This document shows, piece after piece, positions 53,263-64,000 of a stretch of DNA of 64,000 nt. The translations under genes were made by a program, and so were the position numbers. The DNA comes from Roseateles_E cavernae (GTDB taxonomy: Bacteria; Pseudomonadota; Gammaproteobacteria; Burkholderiales; Burkholderiaceae_C), in contig NZ_JBDPLH010000011.1 of the NCBI RefSeq assembly GCF_040187885.1, positions 62,001 to 126,000 on the forward strand, in the 5' to 3' direction. The first letter of the stretch is position 1. Each line of letters starts with the position of its first letter. The notes under the pieces were generated by a model. It made no database searches and was not told where the DNA came from. It saw only the letters and a program-made list of their open reading frames with translations.

Positions 53263-54633
53263 TCAGCCCGGCTGCTGCGGCAAACTCAGCACCACACTCA
53301 AGCCCCCATCGCGACGGTTGCTCAGCGCGATGCGCCCGCCGTGGGCCTCGGCGATCTCGCGGGCCAGGGCCAGGCCCAGGCCGGAGCCGCTGCGCTTGGT
53401 CGAGTAGAAGGGCAAGAGGGCCTGGCTCAGCACGGTCTCGCTCATGCCGGGGCCGCCATCGGAGACGGTCAGGCGCAAGTCCTGACCCTCATGGGCAACG
53501 CCCAGCGTGATGGCCTCGGGCGGGCCGCCGGCCTCGTGGGCGTTCTTCAGCAAGTTGATCAAGGCCTGCTCGATCTGCGCCGCGTCGAAGTGACCGGGCC
53601 GCTGCGGCAGCGCGCCGTTCAGGTGGAAGCTGTAGTGCGCGCCCAGGCGCTCCAGCAGGGTGGCCCAGTCGACCTCGGCGGGCTGCGGCGCCGGCAGCTT
53701 GGCGAAGCGGGCATAGCCGTCGAGGAACTGGTGCAGATGGCGGGCGCGGTCGCCGATGCTGGCGAACACGCCGGGCAGGCGGGCGAGGTGCTCGGCACCG
53801 CCCCGGCGCGCCAGCTCGGCACCGCTGTGGGCCAGCGAGGAGATCGGCGCCAGCGAGTTGTTCAGCTCGTGGCTGATCACCCGTATCACCCGCTTCCAGC
53901 TCGCCACCTCCTGGCGCGACAGCTCGCGGGTCATGCGACGCAGCAGGCGCAGGCGGTGCGGTCGGCCCTGCAGACGGAACTCGCGCTGCGACAGATGGAA
54001 GCTCTCCTCGGCGCCGTCCAGCTCCAGGCTGAACAGGCCGTCCTGCTGGGTCTGCATGGCCTCGCGCAGCGCGGCCGGCGCCTCGGCTAGCAGCGCGCTG
54101 AAGTCCGCGCCCTGGATACTGCGGCCCTCGGCCAGCAGCTGGCGGGCGGCGATATTGGCATAGACCACGCGCTCGCCGGCATCGCTGAGCACCAACGCGA
54201 CGGGGGTGTTCTGCACCACGGTGTCCAGCAGCAGCTCGCGCTGGGCCAGGTGCTGGCGCTGCTCGCGCAGCGCATGGCCCAGTTCCTGGTGCAGGCGCAT
54301 CAGCGCCTGCATCTCGATGCTGGCGCCGGGCGCATCGGCTGCGATCGAGCTGCCGAACTCGCCGTCGCGATAGCTCAGCACCGCGCCCTCGAGCGCACGC
54401 AGCAGGCGCGCCAGCGGCGCGCTGAGCCCATGGGCGATCAACCAGGCCAGCGGCAGCAGCAGCGCCGCGGTCAGCGCCAGCGCGGCCGGCGCGCTCAACG
54501 CGGGCTGGCCCAGCAGGGCCAGCAGCTGCGGCAGCGGCCAGACGCTCAGGCCGGCATGCAGGGCCAGCGTGCCCAGGCCCGTGGCGACCAGGCCCAGCGT
54601 CAGCCGCATGGCCAGCGTGTTCAGCCGCGTCAT
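53263..54633 (-). CDS. NtrY/NtrB-like membrane sensor histidine kinase
   Basis: A 456-residue kinase from the ATG at 54633. Two N-terminal membrane helices (about 10-28 and 44-66) enclose a short periplasmic loop; a HAMP-like segment and a PAS domain (about 130-230) follow. The H-box is VIRVISHELNNSLAPISSL (His about 252), and the HATPase has NLLKNAHEAGG, VSDGGPGM and GSGLGLALAREIAEAHGG. The HELNNSLAPI type is usual for kinases paired with sigma-54 activators. It begins 10 nt after the regulator gene, as the last gene of the export operon. Confidence 0.9.
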   Translation of the reverse strand: MTRLNTLAMRLTLGLVATGLGTLALHAGLSVWPLPQLLALLGQPALSAPAALALTAALLLPLAWLIAHGLSAPLARLLRALEGAVLSYRDGEFGSSIAADAPGASIEMQALMRLHQELGHALREQRQHLAQRELLLDTVVQNTPVALVLSDAGERVVYANIAARQLLAEGRSIQGADFSALLAEAPAALREAMQTQQDGLFSLELDGAEESFHLSQREFRLQGRPHRLRLLRRMTRELSRQEVASWKRVIRVISHELNNSLAPISSLAHSGAELARRGGAEHLARLPGVFASIGDRARHLHQFLDGYARFAKLPAPQPAEVDWATLLERLGAHYSFHLNGALPQRPGHFDAAQIEQALINLLKNAHEAGGPPEAITLGVAHEGQDLRLTVSDGGPGMSETVLSQALLPFYSTKRSGSGLGLALAREIAEAHGGRIALSNRRDGGLSVVLSLPQQPG

Positions 54634-54643
54634 TTCAGCCACA

Positions 54644-55975
<1,332 letters not shown>

Positions 55976-55987
55976 TGGGAGCGGACT

Positions 55988-57226
55988 TTAATTCAGCCCC
56001 CGCATCACCAGCATCGGCGGCAGCGCCGCGGCGCGGCGCGCCGGGCCCAGCACGGCCAGCTGGCCCAGGGCCCACAGCAGCAGCGCGCCGATGGGCAGGT
56101 AGAGCAGCGGCAGGCGCGGCAGCTCGTACTGCGTCATCAGGAGCAGATTGATGCCGTAGGCCAGTGCCATGCCCAGCGTGATGCCTATGCTGGAGAGCAG
56201 GAAGTTCTCGGTCTGGAAATAGCGCAGGATCTGAGCCCGGCTGGCGCCCAGGGCGCGGCGCGTGCCTATCATGCGGCTGCGCTGCTGCACCCAGAAGCTG
56301 GCCAGGCCGACGATGCCGAAGGCCGTCACCACCAGCATGGCCGCGCAGACCGCCAGCAGCAGGCCCACCATGAAGCGGTCCTGGCGGTAGTAGTCGGCGC
56401 GCATATCGGCCAGGCTGCGCTGGTTGCGCACCACTCGCTTGGTGCCGACGCTGCCCTTGACCAGGGTATCGACCGCGGTCTTCAGCACCGCGTCGCGCTG
56501 CTCGGGGGCGACGCGCAGCACATAGCTGCCGCCGCGGTAGCTGCTGCGTATCGGCAGCATCACCGCGTGCAGGTCGGTTTCGTCGCGGCCTCGCAGATAG
56601 GGCGAGGGCAGCCGCTCCAGCACGCCCACGACGCGCTGCGGCGCATCCGGACCGTAGAGATAGACCAGTTGCCCCAGTGCCGAGCGACCCGGCACCAGGC
56701 GTTCGGCCAGGCGCTGGTTGATGATGACGGCCGGCACCTTGGGCTCGGCGTCGTCGCGGAACACCGCCGAGGCATCGGCATACTCGGCCGGCTCGAAGTC
56801 GCGGCCCTCGACCAGGCGCAGGCCCAGGGTTTCCAGCCAGCCCTCGCCGGCGTTGTAGGCGCTGACGCTGATGCCGCGTTTGTTGGGATCGGGCGTGGTG
56901 CGCAGGCCGCTGCCGTAGGAGCTGGCGCCGAAGGGAATCTGGTTGACCAGCACGGCGCTCTTGACGCCGGCCAGGTCGCGCAGCGCGCGCAGATCGCTGC
57001 GGGTCTGCACCTCGGCATTGTCGGCGCGCACGACGCCGGCCATGCCGATCACCAGCAGCTCCTGGTCGGCCATGCCGGTGGGCGCGCCGATCAGGTCCAG
57101 GCGCTCGCTGATCAGGAATAGCGCGTTGGCGACGATGGCGCAGGTCAGCGCGATCTGCAGCACGATCAGGCCGGCCGCAGTCTTGTGGCGCTTCAGCGTC
57201 GAGAGAATCGGCAGGATGTCCATCAT
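55988..57226 (-). CDS. MacB/FtsX-like ABC transporter permease (second)
   Basis: A 412-residue permease from the ATG at 57226, which overlaps the stop of the first permease by 4 nt. Topology is typical of MacB/FtsX proteins without a fused ATPase: one N-terminal helix (about 17-40), a large periplasmic domain (about 45-280) and three C-terminal helices (about 290-400), with the FtsX segment MIGTRRALGASRAQILRYFQTENFLLSSIG. Both permeases presumably form the heteromeric membrane unit, coupled to the ATPase encoded upstream. Confidence 0.9.
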   Translation of the reverse strand: MMDILPILSTLKRHKTAAGLIVLQIALTCAIVANALFLISERLDLIGAPTGMADQELLVIGMAGVVRADNAEVQTRSDLRALRDLAGVKSAVLVNQIPFGASSYGSGLRTTPDPNKRGISVSAYNAGEGWLETLGLRLVEGRDFEPAEYADASAVFRDDAEPKVPAVIINQRLAERLVPGRSALGQLVYLYGPDAPQRVVGVLERLPSPYLRGRDETDLHAVMLPIRSSYRGGSYVLRVAPEQRDAVLKTAVDTLVKGSVGTKRVVRNQRSLADMRADYYRQDRFMVGLLLAVCAAMLVVTAFGIVGLASFWVQQRSRMIGTRRALGASRAQILRYFQTENFLLSSIGITLGMALAYGINLLLMTQYELPRLPLLYLPIGALLLWALGQLAVLGPARRAAALPPMLVMRGLN

Positions 57227-58536
57227 TGAGCCTTCAGCTGGATTGCGGGAGTGATCTGGCAGGCCCGCCAGGCCGGCAGCAGGCCGGCGATCAGGCTGGC
57301 CAGCAGGGCCAGGGCCAGGGTTGTGGCCAGCATGACCGGGTCGAGCCGGGCCAGCTCGGCATGGGCACTGCCATCCTGGCGCACGGCCCACAGCCCGGCC
57401 CAGGTCAGCGCCAGGCCCAGCAGACCGCCGACCAGACCCAGGCTGCCGGCCTCGACCAGGAACTGCGCGAAGATTGCGCGCTTGGACGCCCCCAGCGCGC
57501 GCCGCACGCCGATCTCGCCGCTGCGGCGCAGGCATTTGGCCAGCAGCAGGCCGACGGTGTTGGTCAGGCAGACCAGCAGGAAACCGAAGGCCAGCCAGAG
57601 CTGCAGCCGGATGTCGCTGGGCACGGCCTTGCGCACCAGCAGCCAGTCCATCACCGACAGCAGGCGGGCATTGGCGGGCCGCTCGAAGCGCCCGGCGCTG
57701 CGCTGCTGTTCGCTGTAGTGGTTCAGATGGCTGCGGTAGGCCTCGCGCTGCTCGGCCGTGTCGAGCTGGACCCAGTACTGGACCCAGGCACAGGGAGCGT
57801 TCAGCTCGCGCGGGTCGTTGACGCTGCTGTTGCCCCAGCAATTGGTATTGCCCGAGGTGCCGAAGCGCAGCGCCACCGCGGTCTGGAACGGCGCATAGAC
57901 CTGGGCCGCCTCGCTATAGGCGCCCAGCGTCAGGTCGAAGAAGTGGGGCGCCGGGCGCCAGCTGTCGAGCACGCCGACGATGGTCAGGTCCTTGTCGCCG
58001 ATGCGCAGCAGCTTGCCGACGCTCATGCTGCTGCCGAACAGACGCTCGCTGAGCTCGCGCGAGATCACCGCGACGCGGGCCTGGGCGCTGTCATCGGCGG
58101 CGCTCCAGCCCTGGCCCTGCAGAAAGCGCGGCTCGAACATCGCGAAGAAATCGCTGCTGGCCCAGCGGGCGCGCACGTTGAACGGGGTCTGCTCGGGGCG
58201 GCCCGAGCCGGCCGGGTCCAGCGCCACATCGCCGCCGCTCATCATCACCTGGTGCACGCCGCGCGCCTCGCGCAGCAGGGCCTCGGCATCGAAGCGGGTC
58301 AGCTGCAGGCCGGGCTCTTCGCCGGGCGTGTAGTCGCGCATGCCCTCGGCATCGAGCTGCACATTGAAGAGCCGCGCGCTCTTGTGCGGGATCGGGTCGC
58401 CGGCCAGCACGCGGAACACCGTCAAGGTGGTCATGCAGGCGCCGACGCCCAGCGCGATCGCGATCACCATCAGCGCGCTGAGGGCTTTGCTGCGCCTGAA
58501 GCTGCGCAGCGCCAGGGAGAGGTAGTAGCTGAACAT
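57223..58536 (-). CDS. MacB/FtsX-like ABC transporter permease (first)
   Basis: A 437-residue permease from the ATG at 58536 (AAGGAAG upstream). It has an N-terminal helix (ALSALMVIAIALGVGACMTTLTVF), a periplasmic domain of about 230 residues with two cysteines (NTNCWGN, APCAW) that could form a disulfide, and three C-terminal helices with the FtsX motif GEIGVRRALGASKRAIFAQFLVEAGSLGL. It differs clearly from the second permease, so the transporter is probably a heterodimer. Confidence 0.9.
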   Translation of the reverse strand: MFSYYLSLALRSFRRSKALSALMVIAIALGVGACMTTLTVFRVLAGDPIPHKSARLFNVQLDAEGMRDYTPGEEPGLQLTRFDAEALLREARGVHQVMMSGGDVALDPAGSGRPEQTPFNVRARWASSDFFAMFEPRFLQGQGWSAADDSAQARVAVISRELSERLFGSSMSVGKLLRIGDKDLTIVGVLDSWRPAPHFFDLTLGAYSEAAQVYAPFQTAVALRFGTSGNTNCWGNSSVNDPRELNAPCAWVQYWVQLDTAEQREAYRSHLNHYSEQQRSAGRFERPANARLLSVMDWLLVRKAVPSDIRLQLWLAFGFLLVCLTNTVGLLLAKCLRRSGEIGVRRALGASKRAIFAQFLVEAGSLGLVGGLLGLALTWAGLWAVRQDGSAHAELARLDPVMLATTLALALLASLIAGLLPAWRACQITPAIQLKAQ

Positions 58537-58547
58537 GATGTCTTCCT

Positions 58548-59855
58548 TCACTCCTGCAGCAGCGTGTTGACGGCCGCCAAGTGGGTTTCGTCGATGGCCC
58601 CCGCCGCCTGCCGGAGTTGCAGGCGGGCCAGCACATACTGGTGGCGGGCCTGGGAGTAAGCACCCTGGGCGGCCGCCTGGTTCTGGATCGCGAGCAGCAG
58701 ATCGGTCATGCTGCGGGTGCCCAGCTCCTGGCCGGTCTGGGTGGCGGCCAGGGCCCGGCCGGCGGCCTCGACCGCACTGCGGGTGCTGTCCATCTGGGCG
58801 GCGCCCAGCTGCACCGCGTCGAACTGCGCCAGCGTCTCGCGCACCACGCGGCGGCGGCGCTGCTCCAGCGCCTCGCGGGCGCCGTCGCGCTGGTAGGCGG
58901 CCTGGCGGCGCTGTGCTTCGGTGGCGCCGCCGGCGAACAGTGGCAGGCTCAGGCTCAGGCCCAGCGTGGTGTCGCTGCGGCCCGAACCAGCGCCCGCGCC
59001 GGCGCCCAAGCTTTGCGGCCAGTGGCGGCCGCTCTCCAGCGCCAGGCTCAGGGTCGGCAGATGGGCGGCGCGGGCCGCGTCCAGCGCCTGCTCGCTGGCG
59101 GACAGGGCCAGTTGCTCGGCGCGCAGCGCCGGGTTGTCGCGCAGCGCCTGCGTCACCCAGGCCTCGCGCTCGGCCGCTTCGGGCGGCAGCGCGGCCAGGT
59201 CCTGAGCCAGGGGCTTGAGAGGGCCGGGCGGGCTGCCGGTGATCTCGGCCAGGGCCTCGCGGGCGTCGAGCAGGGCCTTGCGCGCCGCCACGGTGTTGGC
59301 GCGGGCCAGGGCGTGGTAGGTGCGGGCCTGCTCGATATCGACCTGGGCGCCCAGACTGGCGGCGAAGCGGGCCTGGGCCTGCTGGACCTGGCGGGCGAAG
59401 GCGTCTTCATTGGCCTGTACGGTGGCCAGCGCGTCGCTGGCGCTCAGCACGCCGAAGTAAGCCTGGGCCACCCGCACCAGCAAGGCCTGCCGGGCCGCCT
59501 GCAGCAGGGCCTGCTGGCCCTCGTCACGGGCCTGGGCCGAGCGCAGCCGGGCCATGCGGGCGAAGTCCAGCAGCACCTGGCTGATGCGGTGCTGCAGCTC
59601 GCGCGAGCGCTGCTCGCTGCCGCCCGCCAGGCGTTGGTGCTCCTGGGTCCACGCCAGCGTCCATTGCGGCAGCAGCGGCGCGCGCGCCTGGCCGAGCTCC
59701 TCGCGGACGCCGCCGCGCGCGGCCTCGGCGGCGGCCAGCACCGGGTCGCTGGCGCGGGCCTGGGCATAGGCCTGCAGCAGATCCTCGGCGGCCCCGGCAA
59801 GACCTGGCGTCAGCGCCAGCATCATCAGAAACAGTGTTCCGGTCTTAGGCCGCAT
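58548..59855 (-). CDS. TolC family outer-membrane efflux protein
   Basis: A 435-residue exported channel protein. The signal peptide (TLFLMMLALTPGLAGA, cut before AED) is followed by two structural repeats of long helices (about 25-215 and 230-425), rich in Ala, Gln and Arg, with short beta segments such as LSLSLPLFAGG typical of the barrel. It gives the outer-membrane exit for the MacAB-like pump. The ATG overlaps the ATPase gene end by 11 nt. Confidence 0.91.
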   Translation of the reverse strand: MRPKTGTLFLMMLALTPGLAGAAEDLLQAYAQARASDPVLAAAEAARGGVREELGQARAPLLPQWTLAWTQEHQRLAGGSEQRSRELQHRISQVLLDFARMARLRSAQARDEGQQALLQAARQALLVRVAQAYFGVLSASDALATVQANEDAFARQVQQAQARFAASLGAQVDIEQARTYHALARANTVAARKALLDAREALAEITGSPPGPLKPLAQDLAALPPEAAEREAWVTQALRDNPALRAEQLALSASEQALDAARAAHLPTLSLALESGRHWPQSLGAGAGAGSGRSDTTLGLSLSLPLFAGGATEAQRRQAAYQRDGAREALEQRRRRVVRETLAQFDAVQLGAAQMDSTRSAVEAAGRALAATQTGQELGTRSMTDLLLAIQNQAAAQGAYSQARHQYVLARLQLRQAAGAIDETHLAAVNTLLQE

Positions 59856-60546
59856 GACGTTCCAGGGCCGACAGATCGCTGGTGATGTCGACCACCTGGC
59901 CGTCAATCACATGCACATTGCGCTGGGCGCGGGCGGCCAGCTGGGGGTCGTGGGTGACCATCACGATGGTGGCGCCCTCGCGGTGCAGCTCCTCCAGCAG
60001 CTCCATCACGCTGCGGGCCATCTGGCTGTCGAGGTTGCCGGTCGGCTCGTCGGCCAGCAGCAGGCGCGGGCCGCCGGCCAGCGCGCGGGCGATCGCGACG
60101 CGCTGCTGCTGGCCGCCCGACAGCTCGGCCGGGTAGTGGCGGGCCCGCGAGGCCAGGCCGACCCGCTCCAGCGAGTCGCGCACCCGCTGGGCCCGCTCGG
60201 CGCTGTTGAAGCCGCGGTAGCGCAGCGGCACCTCGATGTTGTCGGCCACATTGAGGTCGCCGATCAGGTTGAAGGCCTGGAAGATGAAACCGATCTTCTC
60301 GTTGCGCAGGCGCGAGCGCTGCGCGTCGCCGAGGCCGCTGACGTCGACGCCGTCGAGCTCGTAGCGGCCGCTGCTGTGCGCTTCCAGCAGGCCGGCAATG
60401 GTCAGGAAGGTGGTCTTGCCCGAGCCCGAGGGGCCGGTGACGGCGACGAACTCGCCCTCCCTGACGGTCAGATTGAAGTCGCGCAGCGCATAGGTCTCGA
60501 CCATCTCGGTGCGGTAGACCTTGGCCAGGCCGGTCATCTTGAGCAT
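59845..60546 (-). CDS. ABC transporter ATP-binding protein (MacB/LolD type)
   Basis: A 233-residue ATPase. Walker A GPSGSGKTTF (about 39), Q-loop FIFQAFNLIGDL, signature LSGGQQQRVAIARAL, Walker B LLLADEPTGNLDS and switch His in VMVTHD are all present. The length and sequence place it with the MacB/LolD/FtsE group that energises mechanotransmission exporters. It sits 12 bp after the adaptor gene. Confidence 0.94.
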   Translation of the reverse strand: MLKMTGLAKVYRTEMVETYALRDFNLTVREGEFVAVTGPSGSGKTTFLTIAGLLEAHSSGRYELDGVDVSGLGDAQRSRLRNEKIGFIFQAFNLIGDLNVADNIEVPLRYRGFNSAERAQRVRDSLERVGLASRARHYPAELSGGQQQRVAIARALAGGPRLLLADEPTGNLDSQMARSVMELLEELHREGATIVMVTHDPQLAARAQRNVHVIDGQVVDITSDLSALERHAA

Positions 60547-60558
60547 TCTTGTGTCCCT

Positions 60559-61827
60559 TCAGTTGGCAATCGTCACCCGGTCCGCGCCCTGGAAGGCGTC
60601 GGTACCGGCAATCACGACCCGGTCGCCTGCCTTCAGGCCGGCCAGGATCTCGATCTTGTCGAGGCTGCGCGCACCCAGGCGCACCACCACCTTCTCGGCC
60701 ACGCCCTCGCGCAGCACATAGGCATGGGTGCCGCCGGCCTCGTCGGCAAAGCTGCCGCGTGCGACGCCGAGCACCTGCTCGCGCTGGTCCAGCAGCACGC
60801 GCACCGACAGGCGCTGGTTCTGGCGCAGCTGCTCCGGCGCCTCGCCGTCAAAGCGCAGCCGCGCCGCGACCTCGCCGTTGACCACCTCGGGCGAGATGCT
60901 GCTGACCCGGCCGCGCCAGCTGCGGCCGTTGCCCTTGATCTCGCCGGGCATGCCGATCGCCAGCTCGCGGGCAAAGCTCTCGCCGACCTGCATCTGCAGC
61001 TCCAGCGCCGAGAGGTCGACCACGGTCAGCAGCTGCGCGTCGCGCGCCACCTGGGCCTGCTGCGCCACCAGCAGCTGGCCCACCTGGCCGTCCACCGGCG
61101 AGCGCAGTTCCAGCTCGGCGAGCTGGCGCCGCAGGTCCTGCACCAGCAGGCTCTGGCGTTCCAGCGCCTGGCGCCTGGCCTGGACATCGAACTTCAGGCT
61201 GTCCTCGGTCAGGCCGAGGCCGGACTCGGCATGGGCCAGCGTGATGCGCGCCTTCTCCAGCGCGTCGCGCGCCTGCTCGACCTGCATGCCGGCGGTCGCG
61301 CCGGCCTCGAAGGCCTGGGTCTGGCGGGCCAGATGGTTCTGCGCCGTCTGCCGGTCGATCTTGGCGTTCTCCCAGGCGCTTTGCAGCGCGGCGCGCTGCT
61401 GGCGGGCCTGGACCTCGGCGCGCAGCAGCTCGGTGCGCATCGCGTCGGCATTGCTTTGCTCCTGGGCCAGGCGGGCGCTCAGCTCGGGGCTGGCGATGCG
61501 GCCGAGCAGCTGGCCGCGCTTGACGCCGTCGCCGGCGCGCACCTCCAGGCTCAGGCTGCCGGCCTGCGGGGCATAGAGGGTCGGGCTGTTGGCCGCGACG
61601 ACCCGGCCCTCGCCGGCCACATCGCGCACCAGCGGCCCCAGGGCCACGGTGGCCACGGTCAGGCGCGACAGGCTGACCGAGGCCTGGCCGGCGGCCAGGC
61701 GTTGCACCGAAGGCCAGACGGCCACGGCCGCCGCCAGGGCGATCAAGGGCAGGGCCAGCATCAGCAGGCGGCGTCGGCCCGAGCGGCTTGGCAGGGGACG
61801 GTCTTGGGCGGAGGTGTCGCGGATCAT
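60559..61827 (-). CDS. MacA/HlyD-like periplasmic adaptor
   Basis: A 422-residue membrane-fusion protein bridging the inner-membrane pump and TolC. An N-terminal anchor helix (LLMLALPLIALAAAVAVWP, 21-39) is followed by a lipoyl/barrel-sandwich half (APQAGSLSLEVRAGDGVKRGQLLG), a long coiled-coil hairpin (about 110-225), the second lipoyl half (LRSPVDGQVGQLLVA) and a beta-barrel and C-terminal region. I recall adaptors of this regulated MacAB-like class starting with (I/K)DTSxQD; MIRDTSAQD here supports the ATG at 61827. It is the first gene of the export operon, directly behind a sigma-54 promoter. Confidence 0.91.
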   Translation of the reverse strand: MIRDTSAQDRPLPSRSGRRRLLMLALPLIALAAAVAVWPSVQRLAAGQASVSLSRLTVATVALGPLVRDVAGEGRVVAANSPTLYAPQAGSLSLEVRAGDGVKRGQLLGRIASPELSARLAQEQSNADAMRTELLRAEVQARQQRAALQSAWENAKIDRQTAQNHLARQTQAFEAGATAGMQVEQARDALEKARITLAHAESGLGLTEDSLKFDVQARRQALERQSLLVQDLRRQLAELELRSPVDGQVGQLLVAQQAQVARDAQLLTVVDLSALELQMQVGESFARELAIGMPGEIKGNGRSWRGRVSSISPEVVNGEVAARLRFDGEAPEQLRQNQRLSVRVLLDQREQVLGVARGSFADEAGGTHAYVLREGVAEKVVVRLGARSLDKIEILAGLKAGDRVVIAGTDAFQGADRVTIAN

Positions 61828-61839
61828 GCCGCTCTTGAT

Positions 61840-61855
61840 TGCAAAGCCCGTGCCT
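61840..61855 (-). promoter_or_regulatory. sigma-54 (-24/-12) promoter of the export operon
   Basis: On the minus strand AGGCACGGGCTTTGCA carries GG (61854-61853) and GC (61842-61841) with exactly 10 nt between them, and matches TGGCACG-N4-TTGCA except for the first base. The expected start point falls within about 3 nt of the adaptor ATG at 61827. The operon encodes its own sigma-54 activator, which strengthens the call. Confidence 0.8.
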
Positions 61856-61921
61856 GCCGCTGGTGAAGGGGGAAATTATTGAAAATCAATGACTTAATGC
61901 GCGGGGCATGGACTGCTTCGG

Positions 61922-61956
61922 TGTCCGCGGACAGCTGTCCGGACGGCCGGCGGACA
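61922..61956. promoter_or_regulatory. paired palindromic operators, likely activator sites
   Basis: TGTCCGCGGACA (61922-61933) is a perfect 12-nt palindrome. A second inverted repeat, TGTCCG (61936-61941) and CGGACA (61951-61956), follows. They lie about 70-100 bp upstream of the sigma-54 promoter, a usual distance for an NtrC-type enhancer site, and also just upstream of dbpA on the other side. Confidence 0.65.
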
Positions 61957-61979
61957 GTCGGGCAGGGGATAATCCGTCG

Positions 61980-63401
<1,422 letters not shown>

Positions 63402-63527
63402 GCGGCGTGAATAGCTGGCGTTCCATCCCCCGATCGCAGGAGCCGGGGCGCTGAAACGAGACCTTTGCACGCGCAGTCCGCGTGGGGCCGCCTAGGCTTG
63501 ATCCGTGCAACGCCTCAGGAGCCCATC

Positions 63528-63746
63528 ATGGACAGCTCACGCAGCCCCTTCGAACTGCGTTTTCAGTCACTTTTCGACACCGGCAAGGCCCTGGCCTTTC
63601 CTTGCGACGAGCGCGGCAATGTGGCGCTGGACCAGCTGAGCCCGCGGGCGCTGACCAACTATCTGTTTGCCCGCACCGTGATCGGGCGGGAGTACGCGAC
63701 TCCCGCCGTGCTCCTTACTTGCCCCAGCCGTCCCTCAGCCCGGTGA
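63528..63746 (+). CDS. small conserved hypothetical protein
   Basis: A 72-residue protein from the ATG at 63528, with AGGAG about 7 nt upstream. FELRFQSLFDTGKALAFPCDERGNVALDQLSPRALTNYLFARTVIGRE resembles small uncharacterised proteins I recall from Burkholderiales; no function is known to me. The last 32 bp overlap the convergent end of glnS, so its C-terminal tail is less certain than the N-terminal 55 residues. Confidence 0.72.
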   Translation: MDSSRSPFELRFQSLFDTGKALAFPCDERGNVALDQLSPRALTNYLFARTVIGREYATPAVLLTCPSRPSAR

Positions 63747-64000
63747 CCTTGTTGAAGACCGGCTGGCCAGCCTTGTGGTCGACCGAGTCGGCGATGAAGT
63801 AGCCGTGGCGCTCGAACTGGAAGTGGGTGTCGGCCGGCACGGCGGCCAGTGAGGGCTCCAGATAGGCCTGGACGATCTTGCAGCTGTTCGGGTTGATCTC
63901 GGTGATGAAGTCGATATCGCCCGCGCCCGGCTGCGGCACGGTGAACAGGCGGTCGTACAGTCGCACCTCGGCCGCGACGGCCTCGTGGGCGCCCACCCAG
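63715..64000 (-). CDS. glnS: glutaminyl-tRNA synthetase, C-terminal part (gene continues right)
   Basis: The last 95 codons of a minus-strand gene entering from the right edge. The segments AEVRLYDRLFTVPQPG, INPNSCKIVQAYLEPSL, FQFERHGYFIADS and the C-terminal FNKVTGLRDGWGK correspond to the anticodon-binding beta-barrel end of GlnS. The catalytic domain lies outside the window. Confidence 0.92.
   Translation of the reverse strand, partial: WVGAHEAVAAEVRLYDRLFTVPQPGAGDIDFITEINPNSCKIVQAYLEPSLAAVPADTHFQFERHGYFIADSVDHKAGQPVFNKVTGLRDGWGK

Noticed and set aside
57227..57841. N-terminal extension of the second export permease
   Set aside because: It is a shifted frame over the first permease. The 4-nt overlap start at 57226 gives a normal FtsX-type N-terminus.

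Overview
The window is GC-rich bacterial chromosome, densely coding, with no IS element, prophage, CRISPR array, tRNA or rRNA that I can see. Gene content points to a flagellated betaproteobacterium of the order Burkholderiales: DUF3460, DUF1841, VF530 and DUF502 proteins, a complete flgA/flgBCDEFGHIJKL/flgMN block, minCDE and many c-di-GMP proteins. The Roseateles/Rubrivivax/Leptothrix group is a guess from style and composition; no marker gene is present to fix the genus.

Layout. (1) 1-6377, minus strand: a PAS-PAS-HisKA-HATPase-REC-Hpt hybrid kinase, a REC-PAS-GGDEF-EAL protein and a GGDEF protein cut by the window edge. They form a tightly packed operon behind a good sigma-28 (FliA) promoter match. 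(2) 6552-8255, plus: a membrane sensor kinase. (3) 24373 down to 8267, minus: flgBCDEFGHIJKL followed without a real gap by an HDOD protein, a very large PAS-rich HisKA_2-type kinase and an ANTAR response regulator. (4) 24511-26191, plus: flgA, then flgMN behind a second sigma-28 promoter, closed by a bidirectional hairpin terminator. (5) 26222-33907: DUF1841, an orphan ParA, a MaoC hydratase, a LuxR-type regulator, scpA, DUF3460, a SulP transporter, metG and a tiny charged protein. (6) 33908-34814: 907 bp of non-coding, relatively AT-rich DNA holding diverged copies of a repeat with DnaA-box-like sequences. minCDE follows, and another repeat copy lies in opposite orientation at 37736-37787. 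(7) 36830-39750, minus: VF530 protein, acyltransferase, chemoreceptor, ferredoxin. (8) 39788-46605, plus: DUF502, then M3 peptidase, YgjP-like peptidase, DusC, MscS channel and YciH, the last five joined by 4-nt start/stop overlaps. (9) 46609-53226, minus: an accessory-looking run (MFS exporter, ornithine cyclodeaminase family, GNAT, two secreted alpha/beta hydrolases, GrpB, methyltransferase). (10) 61827 down to 53263, minus: a complete MacAB/TolC-like export system (adaptor, ATPase, outer-membrane channel, two permeases) with its own NtrC-type regulator and kinase. A sigma-54 promoter and two palindromes stand upstream. (11) 61980 to the end: dbpA, a small conserved protein, and the 3' end of glnS.

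How it fits together. The first 26 kb is a motility and signalling island: rod, hook and ring genes, the FlgM anti-sigma checkpoint, and two sets of sensory genes that appear to be transcribed with, or under the same sigma factor as, flagellar genes. The most distinctive non-coding observation is the repeat family bracketing minCDE, in which a TTRTCCACA box and a CACTTAGC-like core keep a fixed 34-35 nt offset in four copies on both strands. The most testable regulatory prediction is the sigma-54 circuit of the export operon.
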